DNA of 64,000 nt from Candidatus Andeanibacterium colombiense (GTDB lineage: Bacteria; Pseudomonadota; Alphaproteobacteria; Sphingomonadales; Sphingomonadaceae). The stretch's first letter is position 1. Each line of letters begins with the position of its first letter. Shown one piece after another: positions 50,556 to 60,447 of this stretch. A program made the translations under genes and the position numbers. The stretch lies in NCBI GenBank assembly GCA_029202985.1, contig CP119316.1:930001-994000 (forward strand), given 5' to 3'. Under the pieces are notes generated by a model. The model ran no database searches, had not been told where the DNA came from, and saw only the letters and a program-made list of their open reading frames with translations.

Positions 50556-51212
50556 ATGCCCTCAGTCATCTTCCCCGGTCCCGAAGGCCGTCTCGAAGGC
50601 CGTTTCCAGCCCGCCCCCCGCCCGCGCGCGCCGGTCGCGATGATTCTCCACCCGCATGCCCAGGCCGGCGGGACGATGAACGACCGGATCACCCAGCGGC
50701 TCTACAAGACCTTCGTCGACCGCGGCTTCGCGGTGCTGCGCTTCAATTTCCGCGGCGTCGGCCGCAGCCAGGGCAGCTTCGACAACGGCGTCGGCGAACT
50801 CAGCGATGCCGCAGCAGCGCTCGACTGGGTCCAGTCGATCCATCCCGAAGCGCAGGTCACCTGGATCGCCGGCGTGAGCTTCGGCGCGCTGATCGGCATG
50901 CAATTGCTGATGCGCCGCCCGGAAATCCGCGGCTTCATCTCGGTCGCCCCGCCGGCCAATATGTACGATTTCTCGTTCCTTGCCCCCTGCCCGGCCTCGG
51001 GCCTGATCGTGCAGGGCGCGGCCGATACGGTGGTACAGCCGAACGCGGTGCAGAAGCTGGTCGACAAGCTCCGCACCCAGAAGCACATCACGATCCATCA
51101 CGAGGAAATCCCTCGGGCGAACCACTTCTTCGAGCACGAGATCGAGGATCTGATGGGCTCGGTCGACAAATATCTCGACTTCCGCCTGTCGCCGGATTGC
51201 CCGATCCGGTGA
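50556..51212 (+). CDS. Alpha/beta hydrolase (YitV/DUF-type small hydrolase)
   Basis: 218 residues. Core order fits an alpha/beta hydrolase: ILHPHAQAGGTMND (oxyanion-side loop), RFNFRGVGRSQGSFDNGVGE, the nucleophile elbow GVSFGALIG with Ser, the acid in IVQGAADTVVQP, and the His in RANHFFEHE. Similar small proteins (COG2945) are widespread, often labelled alpha/beta hydrolase with no known substrate. Divergent from the desulfurase operon, about 100 bases away. Confidence 0.85.
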   Translation: MPSVIFPGPEGRLEGRFQPAPRPRAPVAMILHPHAQAGGTMNDRITQRLYKTFVDRGFAVLRFNFRGVGRSQGSFDNGVGELSDAAAALDWVQSIHPEAQVTWIAGVSFGALIGMQLLMRRPEIRGFISVAPPANMYDFSFLAPCPASGLIVQGAADTVVQPNAVQKLVDKLRTQKHITIHHEEIPRANHFFEHEIEDLMGSVDKYLDFRLSPDCPIR

Positions 51213-51226
51213 GCCGCTAACCAACC

Positions 51227-51312
51227 CGTCATTGCGGGCAAAGCGAAGCAATCCGGCGCAGTCGAAGGGCCGCCCTGGATTGCCACGCGACCTTCGACCG
51301 CTCGCAATGACG
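51227..51312. repeat. Inverted repeat element, family A, copy 4
   Basis: About 86 bases, CGTCATTGCGGGCAAAGCGA to CTCGCAATGACG, with CAATCCGG and CCTGGATTG arms. It begins 14 bases after the hydrolase stop. With copies 1-3 it shows a family of intergenic palindromes sharing the CGTCATTGCG ends. Confidence 0.85.
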
Positions 51313-51416
51313 AGGGACTTGCCAGCCCTTCCGACTCGTGTAATGTTATCACATTACCAATGGTCGCCGGCGATCTTCCGCTACCCGACGGGCGGCCCAA
51401 CGGAAGGAGAGCATGT

Positions 51417-52082
51417 ATGGCTTATGTCGACCGCCAGACCGGCACCCAGCGCGCCGCTTCTCTGGCAAGCGCCGCGATCCTCCAGGGCGGGATCGGCGCG
51501 ATCCTGATCTATGGGCTCGCGACCACCGTTCTGGTCCCTCCGAAGGACGGGCACCTGCCGTCGAGCGATTTCCCGCTTACGCCCCCGCCGCCGGAGCATG
51601 TCCCGCCACCGCAGCCCGCCGCCAGCAGCGCGCCTTCCGAGACTTCGATCGACACGGTGACCTCCCCGCTCGATACCAATACCACCGGGCCGACGGTCCC
51701 GTCAGGACCGCCGATCGCGAGCGATCCATATGTCGCCCCTGTCGCACAGCCGAGCTTCCCGCCGCTACCCCAGCCGCCGCACTTCACCGCCCGGGGCCCG
51801 CAGCCGCTCGGCGACCGCGCCCGCTGGGTCACCACCGATGATTATCCGTCTTCCGAGATCAGAGCGGAGCACAGCGGCGTCACCGGATACCGCCTGTCGA
51901 TCGCCGCGAATGGAAAGGTGACCGGCTGCGAGGTCATGCGGTCGAGCGGCTGGCCGAAGCTCGACGCGGCAACCTGCGCCAACGTCGCCCGGCGGGCGAA
52001 ATTCGAGCCAGGCAGCGATACCAGCGGCATGAAAGCCGCCGGCAGCTACTCCGGCTCGGTCGTCTGGACCATCCCGCGCTGA
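51417..52082 (+). CDS. TonB-family energy transducer-like protein
   Basis: 221 residues. A single N-terminal membrane segment (SAAILQGGIGAILIYGLATTVLV), a Pro-rich spacer of about 80 residues (PPPPEHVPPPQPA...), and the C-terminal TonB domain (GYRLSIAANGKVTGCEVMRSSGWPKLDAATCANVARRAKFEP ... VVWTI). It likely couples the proton gradient to outer-membrane receptors. ATG at 51417 follows GGAAGGAGAGCATGT. No TonB-dependent receptor lies nearby. Confidence 0.88.
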   Translation: MAYVDRQTGTQRAASLASAAILQGGIGAILIYGLATTVLVPPKDGHLPSSDFPLTPPPPEHVPPPQPAASSAPSETSIDTVTSPLDTNTTGPTVPSGPPIASDPYVAPVAQPSFPPLPQPPHFTARGPQPLGDRARWVTTDDYPSSEIRAEHSGVTGYRLSIAANGKVTGCEVMRSSGWPKLDAATCANVARRAKFEPGSDTSGMKAAGSYSGSVVWTIPR

Positions 52083-52121
52083 CGCCTGCGGACAGGGCGG
52101 GAGACCACCCTCTCCCGTCCG

Positions 52122-52328
52122 CTACCGGGCGAGTGCGCCGGCCTTCTCCACCGGCGCCTCGCCGCTTTGATCCGGCACGGTCCAGATCGCGACATTTCCC
52201 GCGATGATCGCCGCGAGGATCAGCATCAGCACGACCTGCTTGGTGTGCCCGCCCCGCCGCCACAGCAGGAAGGCGCCGATCGCCAGCGCGACCGCGGCAA
52301 GCACCAAAATCGAAAGCACAGTGTCCAT
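52122..52328 (-). CDS. Small membrane protein, unknown function
   Basis: 68 residues, two hydrophobic segments (TVLSILVLAAVALAIGAFLLW and VVLMLILAAIIAGNVAIWTV) with a basic RRGGHTK loop between. Family not recognised. Convergent with the TonB-like gene. Kept because the transmembrane pattern and start context look coding. Confidence 0.55.
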   Translation of the reverse strand: MDTVLSILVLAAVALAIGAFLLWRRGGHTKQVVLMLILAAIIAGNVAIWTVPDQSGEAPVEKAGALAR

Positions 52329-52408
52329 TGCGTTCCCTTAGCGGGGTTCCATGCGCGGCAAAAGCCGCGAGGTTTGACAGGCCGCTTTGTTCGCGACACT
52401 TAGCGGAA

Positions 52409-54256
52409 ATGGGAAAAGATCATTTGCAACTAACCCGCCGCGAAACCCTCCTCGGGCTCGGCGTGGGCCTCACCTCGCTCGCTTTCGCCGGCTGCGCTCC
52501 GGTGGCGAATCTCGTTTCCAGCGGACCCGCGACCGGGGGCGCGGCGGCGCTGCTCGATCAGATTGCGTGGAACCTGATCGAGCTCGAACCTGGCACCGCG
52601 ACCAGTCTCGGGATAGACACCGGTGACAAGGCCTATCTCCGCGGCCGGATGAGCGACGTCTCGCCGAAGGGCATCGCCGCCTATGCCAATACGATCAAGG
52701 CCGATCTCGCCCGCGCCCGCGCCTTCGACAAGACCGGGCTGGACCATGCGACGATCACCCATTTCGAGGTGATCGAGAGCGCCTATTCCACCGCGCTCGA
52801 AGGCTATGCCCTGCCCTATGGCGACGTTTCCACCGGCGGCTGGCGCAACACGCCCTATGTGGTGATCCAGAATGTCGGCGCCTATCTCGACATCCCGCGC
52901 TTCCTCGATTCCGACCATCCGGTGCAGAACGCGGCCGATGCCGAAGCCTATCTCGCGCGGCTGGCGGCGTTCCCGGCGATGCTCGACGGCGAGTTGGAGC
53001 GGATGCAGGCGGCTACCGCCTTCGGACTGATCCCGCCCGACTTCCTGCTCGACAAGGCGATCGCGCAGATGGCATCGACCCTCGCCGACGCGCGGATCGG
53101 CGGCGGCCTGGTCAGCTCGCTTACCGGGCGAACAAAAGACATTCCGGGCGACTGGGAGAAACGCGCATCACGGCTGGCAACGCAAGAGGTCGCGCCCGCG
53201 CTCGAACGGCAGCTTGCCGAATTGCGCAACCAGCGGTTCCGCGCGACCGGCGATGCTGGCATGTGGGCCCGGCCGCAGGGTGAGGAATGGTATCGCTGGG
53301 GTCTCAAAGCCGGGACTACAACAACCATGTCGCCGGACGATATCCACCAGATGGGCCTGACCCAGCTTGACGAGATCCACGCGCGGATGGATCCGATCCT
53401 CAGGAAGATCGGCTATACCAGCGGGACGGTGGGCGAGCGTATGACCGCGCTGAACACCGACAAACGCTTCCAGTTTCCCGAAGGCGATCCCGGCCGGGCG
53501 GCGATCATGGCCTTCATCCAGCAGCGGATCGACTGGATCCGCGCGCAGATGCCGCGCGCCTTCCGCACCCAGGTGCGCGCCAATCTCGAGGTCAAGCGCC
53601 TGCCGCTGTCGGAAGAACCAGGCGCGCCGACCGCCTATGGCGGGGCCGGCTCGATCGACGGGACGATCCCCGGCAAGATGTGGATCAACCTCAGGTCCAC
53701 CGATCTTCACCGCGAATATACCCTTCCCACCCTGGTCCATCACGAGACGATCCCCGGGCATGTCTGGCAGGGCGAATATGCGAACCAGATGCCCCTGATC
53801 CGTTCGCGGCTGGCGTTCAACGCCTATTCCGAAGGCTGGGCGCTCTATGCCGAGCAGCTCGCGGACGAGCTTGGCGCCTATGACGAGCATCCCGAATGGC
53901 GGCTCGGCTATTTGCAGGATCAGGCCTTCCGCGCCTGCCGGCTGGTGGTTGACAGCGGCCTGCACCACAAGCGCTGGACCCGCGAGCAGGGCGTGCGCTT
54001 CTTCGTCGAACGCAACGGCAGCAACGCCGAAGAAGTCGCGAGCGAGGTCGATCGCTATTGCAGCTGGCCCGGCCAGGCCTGCGGCTACAAGGTCGGTCAC
54101 AGCGAGATCCTGCGCCAGCGCACGCTGGCGGCCGCCGCGCTCGGAAATGCCTACGATCTGCGCGATTTCGACGATGCGGTGGTCAGGGGCGGGAACGTCC
54201 CGATGGATGTGCTGGCGAAGAACGTGAATCGCTATATCTCGGAAACAAAGGGGTGA
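52409..54256 (+). CDS. DUF885 family zinc peptidase-like lipoprotein
   Basis: 615 residues. N-terminal twin-arginine-like TRRETLLGLG and lipobox AFAGC (Cys27) point to Tat- or Sec-exported lipoprotein. HHETIPGHVWQGEYANQ contains the HExxxGH metal motif of the DUF885 family, with EGWALYAEQLADELG farther on as the third ligand region. DUF885 members are thought to be metallopeptidases/dipeptidases related to Xaa-Pro-type enzymes; evidence is limited. Monocistronic; the next gene starts 53 bases later. Confidence 0.87.
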   Translation: MGKDHLQLTRRETLLGLGVGLTSLAFAGCAPVANLVSSGPATGGAAALLDQIAWNLIELEPGTATSLGIDTGDKAYLRGRMSDVSPKGIAAYANTIKADLARARAFDKTGLDHATITHFEVIESAYSTALEGYALPYGDVSTGGWRNTPYVVIQNVGAYLDIPRFLDSDHPVQNAADAEAYLARLAAFPAMLDGELERMQAATAFGLIPPDFLLDKAIAQMASTLADARIGGGLVSSLTGRTKDIPGDWEKRASRLATQEVAPALERQLAELRNQRFRATGDAGMWARPQGEEWYRWGLKAGTTTTMSPDDIHQMGLTQLDEIHARMDPILRKIGYTSGTVGERMTALNTDKRFQFPEGDPGRAAIMAFIQQRIDWIRAQMPRAFRTQVRANLEVKRLPLSEEPGAPTAYGGAGSIDGTIPGKMWINLRSTDLHREYTLPTLVHHETIPGHVWQGEYANQMPLIRSRLAFNAYSEGWALYAEQLADELGAYDEHPEWRLGYLQDQAFRACRLVVDSGLHHKRWTREQGVRFFVERNGSNAEEVASEVDRYCSWPGQACGYKVGHSEILRQRTLAAAALGNAYDLRDFDDAVVRGGNVPMDVLAKNVNRYISETKG

Positions 54257-54309
54257 TTATCCGGAGGTGCTTAACCCGGGTTTAAAGCCTTCGGTCCCAG
54301 AACTCCCGA

Positions 54310-55326
54310 ATGGGGAAGGACCAGAAGATAGAACAGCGGGCCAAGGTCGATCCCGGGTTTTCCGAACGACGCGGGCTTTTGTTCCGGATTGCCCGCAGGC
54401 ACGGCTGGGCGGTCACGGTCACGGGGCTCGCGCTGGTGGCGCTGACCGACTATCTGACCGGTGACCGGTTGTGGGTCGGCCCGGGCTATCTCGCCTTCAT
54501 CGGCTTTGCCGCCTGGGCACTGGGCTGGCGGGAGGCTCTTGGAACGGTGCTGTTTTCGGCGCTGTTCACCTCGCAGGTGAACCTGGACAGCGTCTATCCC
54601 TACTATCTTCCGGTGACCGGCTGGGACATTGCGCTGCGGGTTCCGCCGGTGCTCGCGATCCTTGCGCTGCTCGCCTATGCCCGCTCCGCTTGCGACACCC
54701 AGTGGCGCCTCGCGCGGACCGATCCGTTGACCGGCGCGCTCAACCGCAAAGCGTTCTTCGAACTGGCCGGCGCGATCCGCCATTCGAAGAGCTGGCACGT
54801 GCTGGCCTATGCCGATCTCGACGGGCTCAAGCGGCTCAACGATGCGGAAGGGCACGAACAGGGCGACGTGGCGCTGAAGGCATTCTCCAGCCATGTCCGA
54901 AAAGCAATTCGCAAGGACGATCTGTTCGCGCGGATCGGCGGCGACGAATTCCTCGTCTACCTCCCGGTGCGCGATGCACAGGCCGGTCTGATCGTGGCCG
55001 ACCGCTTGCACCGCGCGATGAACGGGGCTGCGTGGGGAAACGCGGAGCGGCCGCTGCGCTGCAGCGTCGGCGCGCTGATCCTGGCCCCAGGCGCACGCGC
55101 GATCGACCGCGAATTGAGAACTGCCGACGAATTGATGTACGAAGCAAAGCAGACCGGCGCTGCACTGGCTCTGGCGACCGCCCATGAACATGGCGGCCAC
55201 CTGACCACCGAGCGGCGCTATCTGCAAAGGCGTCCGATGATCGAGCGCACAAGCGAAGCGGCCGAGTCCGAGTTCCGCGCACAGCCCCGCAAGCCGAGGT
55301 CCCGGAAGCTGCGCGCGGCGGCCTGA
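54310..55326 (+). CDS. Diguanylate cyclase (membrane GGDEF protein)
   Basis: 338 residues. About three hydrophobic segments near residues 30-125, then a GGDEF domain: RTDPLTGALNRKAFFEL, YADLDGLKRLND, and ARIGGDEFLVYL. The inhibitory I-site RxxD is present as RKDD five residues before GGDEF's start, so product feedback is likely. No C-terminal EAL domain. It makes c-di-GMP at the inner membrane, controlling adhesion or motility. The C-terminal tail of about 50 residues is basic and probably disordered. Confidence 0.93.
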   Translation: MGKDQKIEQRAKVDPGFSERRGLLFRIARRHGWAVTVTGLALVALTDYLTGDRLWVGPGYLAFIGFAAWALGWREALGTVLFSALFTSQVNLDSVYPYYLPVTGWDIALRVPPVLAILALLAYARSACDTQWRLARTDPLTGALNRKAFFELAGAIRHSKSWHVLAYADLDGLKRLNDAEGHEQGDVALKAFSSHVRKAIRKDDLFARIGGDEFLVYLPVRDAQAGLIVADRLHRAMNGAAWGNAERPLRCSVGALILAPGARAIDRELRTADELMYEAKQTGAALALATAHEHGGHLTTERRYLQRRPMIERTSEAAESEFRAQPRKPRSRKLRAAA

Positions 55327-55330
55327 ACCG

Positions 55331-55654
55331 TTATTCCTTGCCGAACAGGCCCTTGGCCATGCCCGCGATGTCGTTCAGCGGATTGCCGTCCCCATCGCGG
55401 TCGAGCATGTTCGCGAATTCCATCAGCGAGCCTTCACCCCCGATATGTTCGACGATCTGGCGCAATGTGCCGGTGGGAAGCCCGGTCTTGGCCGCGGCCG
55501 CTTCGACCGTGTCGCCTTCGAGCTGATGGGCCTGGCCCAGGGCGGCGATCGCCTTTTCCGCTACTGCCGGGTCGATCCCGACCTTCGCAGCGAGATTGGC
55601 CACATCGTCGGGTGCGCCGCCGATGCTCTTGAGGATGGAATCGAAAACACTCAT
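55331..55654 (-). CDS. Small protein with an EF-hand-like DxDGDG loop
   Basis: 107 residues. MSVFDSILKSIGGAPDDVANLAAKVGIDPAVAEKAIAALGQAH begins a helical domain similar to DUF937/YidB-like proteins, and MLDRDGDGNPLNDIAGMAK carries a calcium-binding-like loop. Such proteins are common but of uncertain role. A GGAG ribosome-binding site precedes the ATG. Probably cytoplasmic; no signal peptide. The convergent diguanylate cyclase ends 4 bases away. Confidence 0.7.
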   Translation of the reverse strand: MSVFDSILKSIGGAPDDVANLAAKVGIDPAVAEKAIAALGQAHQLEGDTVEAAAAKTGLPTGTLRQIVEHIGGEGSLMEFANMLDRDGDGNPLNDIAGMAKGLFGKE

Positions 55655-55746
55655 TGTGCACTCCGTTGGTTGCCTGACCTGAACGTCCATGATGCGCCTT
55701 TGTGCCACTAGCGCAAGTCAAGTTCGAGAGGCCGGGCCGGAATCAG

Positions 55747-55772
55747 AAAGGGGGCGCCGAAGCACCCCCTTT
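55747..55772 (-). terminator. Terminator-like hairpin after pckA
   Basis: AAAGGGGG (55747-55754) pairs with CCCCCTTT (55765-55772) with a GCGCCGAAGCA-type loop region; on the minus strand it follows the pckA stop by 25 bases. T-rich tail is short, so function is probable rather than certain. Confidence 0.65.
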
Positions 55773-55796
55773 CCTCCTCTCCAACCATTACGCGGA

Positions 55797-57392
55797 TCAG
55801 GCTGCCGGAGCCGCCTGGCGAACGCTTTCGTCCACATGATCCGTGAATTGCTCGAAATTGTCGACGAACAGCTGGACCAGCTTCTGCGCGGTCACATCGT
55901 ATTCGTCCTTGTCAGCCCAGGTAGAGCGGGGGTCGAGGATCGAGGTATCGACTCCCGGAACCGCGACCGGCACGTCGAAGCCGAAGTTGGGGTCCTTGCG
56001 GAATTCCGCGTTATTGAGGCTGCCATCGAGCGCCGCGTTAAGCAGCGCGCGGGTCGCCTTGATCGGCATGCGCTTGATCCCCGGGTCGCTCGCCTTGCCG
56101 CCCGACCAGCCGGTGTTGACCAGCCAGCACTGCGCCCCGCCATCGGCGATGCGCTTCTTGAGCAGATTGCCGTAAACGCTGGGGTGCCGCGGCATGAAGG
56201 CGGCGCCGAAACAGGTGCTGAAGGTCGCCGTGGGTTCGGTCACGCCGATCTCGGTCCCGGCGACCTTCGCGGTGTAGCCAGACAGGAAGTGATACATCGC
56301 CTGGTCCGGCGTCAGCCGCGCGATCGGCGGCAGAACCCCGAACGCGTCGGCGGTGAGCAGGATGATGTTGGACGGCGGCGGGCCGAGGTTCTTTTCGCTG
56401 GTGTTCGGAATGAACTCGATCGGATAGGCGCCGCGGGTGTTTTCGGTCTTGCTCGCGTCGTCGAAGTCGAGTTCGCGCGTGTCCTCGTCCATCGTCACGT
56501 TCTCGAGAATCGTGCCGAACATCTTGGTGGTCGCGTAGATCTCAGGCTCGCCTTCGGCGGAGAGATTGATCATCTTGGCGTAGCAGCCGCCTTCGAAGTT
56601 GAAGACCGCCTGGTCCGACCAGCCATGCTCGTCATCGCCGATCAGCGTGCGGCTGGCGTCGGCCGACAGCGTCGTCTTGCCGGTGCCGGACAGGCCGAAG
56701 AAGATCGCGCTCTTGCCGTCCCCGCCGATGTTGGCCGAACAGTGCATCGGCATCACGCCCTGCGCCGGGAGAAGGAAGTTCAGCAGGCCGAATACGCCCT
56801 TCTTCATCTCGCCCGAATATTCGGTGTCGCCGATCAGGATCAGCTTCTCGGTCAAATTGACCGCGATCACGGTCTCGCTGCGGCTGCCGTGGCGTGCCGG
56901 ATCCGCCTTGAAGCTGGGCAGGTTGAGGATCGTGTATTCGGGCACGAAGTTCGCCAGTTCCTCGGCGGTGGGACGCACCAGCAGAGTATGGACGAACAGG
57001 CTGTGCCAGGCCAGCTGGGTAACCACGCGTACGTTGACGCGGTATTCTGGCTGGCTGCCGCCGAACAGGTCAGCGACGTAGAGCTCTTCCTGATCCTTCA
57101 GCGCCGCGAGAAAGTCTTCCTTGAGATTGGCCCAGTGCTCGGGCGTCATCGGCTGGTTGATCGCGCCCCAGTTGATCGTATCTTCGGTGGTGGCATCGCG
57201 GACGACGAACTTGTCCTTCACGCTGCGCCCGGTGAACCTGCCGGTATCGACCAGCAGCGCGCCATCCTTCGTGAGGCGGCCCTCGCCCCGCTGGAGCGCC
57301 TGTTCCACCAGGACGGGCGTGCCGAGGTTGGCGTGGATCGCGGCCGAGGTGCTGATCCCCTGTCGATCGAGGGGGTAGGAAAGCGCTGTCAC
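55797..57392 (-). CDS. pckA: Phosphoenolpyruvate carboxykinase (ATP)
   Basis: 531 residues, ATP-type enzyme. Signature [16 protein letters not shown] (kinase P-loop), [24 protein letters not shown]-like [12 protein letters not shown] and the metal/OAA-binding segment around [21 protein letters not shown] are visible. It converts oxaloacetate to PEP, the first step of gluconeogenesis. GTG start behind TGGAGACG. In Agrobacterium and relatives pckA neighbours and is regulated by chvG-chvI, and here it faces chvI divergently with 247 bases between, so the same control is likely. Confidence 0.98.
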   Translation of the reverse strand: MTALSYPLDRQGISTSAAIHANLGTPVLVEQALQRGEGRLTKDGALLVDTGRFTGRSVKDKFVVRDATTEDTINWGAINQPMTPEHWANLKEDFLAALKDQEELYVADLFGGSQPEYRVNVRVVTQLAWHSLFVHTLLVRPTAEELANFVPEYTILNLPSFKADPARHGSRSETVIAVNLTEKLILIGDTEYSGEMKKGVFGLLNFLLPAQGVMPMHCSANIGGDGKSAIFFGLSGTGKTTLSADASRTLIGDDEHGWSDQAVFNFEGGCYAKMINLSAEGEPEIYATTKMFGTILENVTMDEDTRELDFDDASKTENTRGAYPIEFIPNTSEKNLGPPPSNIILLTADAFGVLPPIARLTPDQAMYHFLSGYTAKVAGTEIGVTEPTATFSTCFGAAFMPRHPSVYGNLLKKRIADGGAQCWLVNTGWSGGKASDPGIKRMPIKATRALLNAALDGSLNNAEFRKDPNFGFDVPVAVPGVDTSILDPRSTWADKDEYDVTAQKLVQLFVDNFEQFTDHVDESVRQAAPAA

Positions 57393-57639
57393 ATTCGTCT
57401 CCAGAGGATGTCGGGTGGCCGGAGGCGCAAAAAAAACGCCCCTGATTTTTTCTTGCGCATAGGCGGCGAAAAGAGAGTCGTCAAACCGGGCGAAAAACGG
57501 CTAAATTGTTATTATACTGCAATGTTTTACCGCACTTGCGTTGTAGCATGAATCGGTAAACGGGTGGTTTCCTGGGTGCAAATTGCCGCATGCAAAGCTA
57601 CTCTCGTCGCTTTCCGCCGCCGAAGGGCTGCCATTCGCA

Positions 57640-58401
57640 ATGATCCAGCAGAGCAATTCCGCCCCGGGGCAGCCGGCCGCCCCAGCTGCGCGGCCGGTGA
57701 TCGCGCTGGTCGATGACGATCGCAACATCCTCACCAGCGTGTCGATCGCGCTCCAGTCCGAAGGCTTCGCAACGCGCGTTTACTCCGACGGTGCGACGGC
57801 GCTGAAGGCACTGATGGAGAATCCGCCGGACCTGGCGGTGTTCGACATCAAGATGCCGCGCATGGACGGGATGGAATTGCTGCGCCGGCTGCGTGCGAGC
57901 TCGACCCTTCCGGTGATCTTCCTCACCAGCAAGGACGGCGAGCAGGACGAGGCGGCCGGCCTCGCGATGGGCGCCGACGATTACATCGCCAAGCCGTTCA
58001 GCCAGAAGCTCCTGATCGCCCGCATCCGCGCGATCCTCCGCCGCAGCGCGCCACTTCCGGCCACCGACGGCGAAGAGGAAGACGCAGCCCCGCCGCCCGG
58101 GCAGATCGTGCGCGGGCGGCTGAGCATGGACCCCGCACGCCACAAGGTGCAGTGGGACGGGCGGCCGGTCTCGCTCACCGTCACCGAATTCCTGATCCTC
58201 GAAGCGCTGGCCGCGCGGCCGGGGGTGATCAAGAGCCGAAACCAGCTGATGGACGCCGCCTATCCCGACGACGTGTTCGTCGACGACCGCACGGTCGACA
58301 GCCACATCAAGCGCATGCGCCGCAAGTTCCGTTCGGTGGACGGCAGCTTCGGCGCGATCGAGACGCTGTACGGCGCCGGCTACAGCTTCACCGATGGCTG
58401 A
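57640..58401 (+). CDS. chvI: Two-component response regulator ChvI (OmpR family)
   Basis: 253 residues. Receiver with phospho-acceptor D69 ([13 protein letters not shown]), TSKDG and AKPFS, then a winged-helix DNA-binding domain ([25 protein letters not shown] ... [13 protein letters not shown]). It is ChvI by gene order (pckA, chvG, hprK, rapZ, EIIA, HPr), a system that senses acid/envelope state in Rhizobiales and relatives. About 35 extra residues precede the receiver (Gln/Pro/Ala-rich). ATG at 57640 is a choice; upstream in-frame codons exist and a good ribosome-binding site is missing. The gene overlaps chvG by 8 bases. Confidence 0.92.
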   Translation: MIQQSNSAPGQPAAPAARPVIALVDDDRNILTSVSIALQSEGFATRVYSDGATALKALMENPPDLAVFDIKMPRMDGMELLRRLRASSTLPVIFLTSKDGEQDEAAGLAMGADDYIAKPFSQKLLIARIRAILRRSAPLPATDGEEEDAAPPPGQIVRGRLSMDPARHKVQWDGRPVSLTVTEFLILEALAARPGVIKSRNQLMDAAYPDDVFVDDRTVDSHIKRMRRKFRSVDGSFGAIETLYGAGYSFTDG

Positions 58402-59971
58402 GCCGGCGACGGGGGACGAGCGCCCGCGGCGCTTCGAGCGCCTCTCCTTCACCCCCCGCGCCTCGCTCACGATCCGTATCCTGACGGTGAACATCATCGC
58501 GCTTGCGCTGCTGGCCGGCAGCTTCTTCTATCTCGACAATTACCGCCGCGACCTGCTGGACGAACGCTTCAGCCTCGCGCGAAGCGAGGCCCAGATCGTC
58601 GCCGAGGCGCTGCTGGGCGTGCGACGCGACAAGATGGACCGCCTGATGGTGCAGATCGCGGAGGAGCAGCATCTGCGGCTGCGACTCTATCGGCCGGACG
58701 GCAGCCTGGTGAAGGACAGTTTCCGGCTCGCCCGCCCGACCTTCAGCCTGATCGATCCGAAGACCGAACCCTGGTACATGGATGCCGCGCGGATGATCGA
58801 CGAAGCGATGGATTTCATCCTCGGCGCCGATCCCGTGCCAAACTATGTCGAATATGCCTTACCCGATGCGTCCGCCTGGCCCGAACTCGCGATCGGCCGC
58901 CGGCTGGGCTACACTCAGGTGTTCTTGCGGTACGCGCCCGACCGCACGCCGGTGATTACCGCCGCGGCCCCGGTCGGCCATGACGGAACCATGCTGCTGA
59001 CCACCCGCAATGCGCGGGACATTACGCTGTCGGTGCGCGATGCGCGCCAGACGCTGGCGATCATCGTCGCCGCGGCGGTGCTGATCTCGGTCCAGCTCTC
59101 GCTCTATCTCGCGCGCACGATCGTCCAGCCATTGCGGACTTTGGTGCGCGCGGCGGTGCGGGTGCGGCTCGGGCGCGACCGCGAGGTGGTCGTCCCCCGC
59201 CTGCCCGAGCGGCGCGACGAGATCGGCATGCTCGCCCGCGCGATCTCCGACATGACCGCGGCGCTGCGCCACCGGATCGACGGGGTCGAAAGCTTTGCCG
59301 CCGATGTCGCGCATGAAATCAAGAACCCGCTGGCGAGTCTGCGCAGCGCGCTCGAAAGCATGGCCAAGGTGGACGAGCCCGAGCTGCGCCGCCAGCTGAC
59401 CGACATCGCGGTCCACGACGTCCAGCGGATCGACCGCCTGATCAGCGAGATCGCCGACGCCAGCCGGATCGACGCCGAACTGAGCCGCGCAACGTTCGAG
59501 CCGGTCGATCTTGCCGCATTGATCGACAGCGCGGTCGGCGCCCGCGCACACCGGCCCGACAGCGCGGGCACCGCGATCAAGGTCAGGCGCAAGGGTCGCG
59601 GCCCGTTCGCGGTGATGGGCGTACCGGCACGGCTCGAACGCGTGATCGAAAATCTGCTCGATAATGCCGTATCGTTCTCTCCGCCCGGCGGCGAGATCGC
59701 GATCACCCTGCGGACCCAGGAGGATGCCGTCGAGGCCGAAATCCGCGACCAGGGTCCGGGCATTTCCGCAAGCGAGCGCGAGAAGGTGTTCGAACGCTTC
59801 CATTCGGTGCGGCCCGAGGCGGAAAGCTTCGGCGCCCACAGCGGCCTCGGTCTCGCGATCGCCCGTACCATCGTCGAAGCGCATGACGGCACACTGACCC
59901 TGCACGATCCGCCCAAGGGCACCGGTGCATGTTTCGTGATCGCGCTGCCCGTGCCCATCGAGGCCAAATGA
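58394..59971 (+). CDS. chvG: Sensor histidine kinase ChvG
   Basis: 525 residues. Two membrane segments ([18 protein letters not shown] near 30-47 and [20 protein letters not shown] near 220-240) frame a periplasmic sensor of about 170 residues; HAMP follows, then H307 in [16 protein letters not shown]-box [10 protein letters not shown] and G-boxes DQGPGIS and GLGLAIA. It should phosphorylate ChvI. Its TGA overlaps the start of hprK (ATGA). Stimulus unknown here; in relatives low pH and cell-wall stress. Confidence 0.94.
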   Translation: MAEPATGDERPRRFERLSFTPRASLTIRILTVNIIALALLAGSFFYLDNYRRDLLDERFSLARSEAQIVAEALLGVRRDKMDRLMVQIAEEQHLRLRLYRPDGSLVKDSFRLARPTFSLIDPKTEPWYMDAARMIDEAMDFILGADPVPNYVEYALPDASAWPELAIGRRLGYTQVFLRYAPDRTPVITAAAPVGHDGTMLLTTRNARDITLSVRDARQTLAIIVAAAVLISVQLSLYLARTIVQPLRTLVRAAVRVRLGRDREVVVPRLPERRDEIGMLARAISDMTAALRHRIDGVESFAADVAHEIKNPLASLRSALESMAKVDEPELRRQLTDIAVHDVQRIDRLISEIADASRIDAELSRATFEPVDLAALIDSAVGARAHRPDSAGTAIKVRRKGRGPFAVMGVPARLERVIENLLDNAVSFSPPGGEIAITLRTQEDAVEAEIRDQGPGISASEREKVFERFHSVRPEAESFGAHSGLGLAIARTIVEAHDGTLTLHDPPKGTGACFVIALPVPIEAK

Positions 59972-60402
59972 GCGCGGTCATGTCCAACGCGAGCTGCGTC
60001 GCGGTCCCCGGCGCGTCCGGCACCCTCCGCGGTGTGCTGATCGAAGGTCTGCCTGGCAGCGGCAAGTCCAGCCTCGTCCTCGCCCTGATCGATCGCGGGG
60101 CGGTGCTGGTGGGCGACGACGGAGTGACGCTGGTCCGGCGCGGCGAACGCCTGTGGGCCGCCCCGCCCCCCAACACGGCGGGCAGACTGGAGATCCGCAA
60201 TGTCGGACTGATCGAATTGCCGGCTGCCGAAGCCCCGGTATCGCTGGTGCTTCGGCTGGAGGAAGGCGCACCGCGCTTCATCGACAAGGCCGATGAAACC
60301 GACCTTGAAGGTTTGCCGTTGCCCCTCGTCCGCCTGTGGCCGGGGAGCCCGATGCTGGCGCTGCGGGCGGAATGGGCGCTGAAACTCTACGGCGTCGCCT
60401 GA
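59968..60402 (+). CDS. hprK: Short HPr kinase/phosphorylase
   Basis: 144 residues, the short alphaproteobacterial form: only the catalytic C-terminal kinase part. Walker A GLPGSGKSSL lies at 27-34, with GAVLVGDDGVTLV (the acidic pair) next. The long N-terminal domain seen in Bacillus HprK is absent. It phosphorylates HPr on the regulatory serine and removes it again. ATGA overlap with chvG ties its translation to that of the sensor kinase. Confidence 0.92.
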   Translation: MSAVMSNASCVAVPGASGTLRGVLIEGLPGSGKSSLVLALIDRGAVLVGDDGVTLVRRGERLWAAPPPNTAGRLEIRNVGLIELPAAEAPVSLVLRLEEGAPRFIDKADETDLEGLPLPLVRLWPGSPMLALRAEWALKLYGVA

Positions 60403-60447
60403 TCCGACCCCTTCCCTTTACGCTGCCGGAGAGGCAAACCGGCGCGA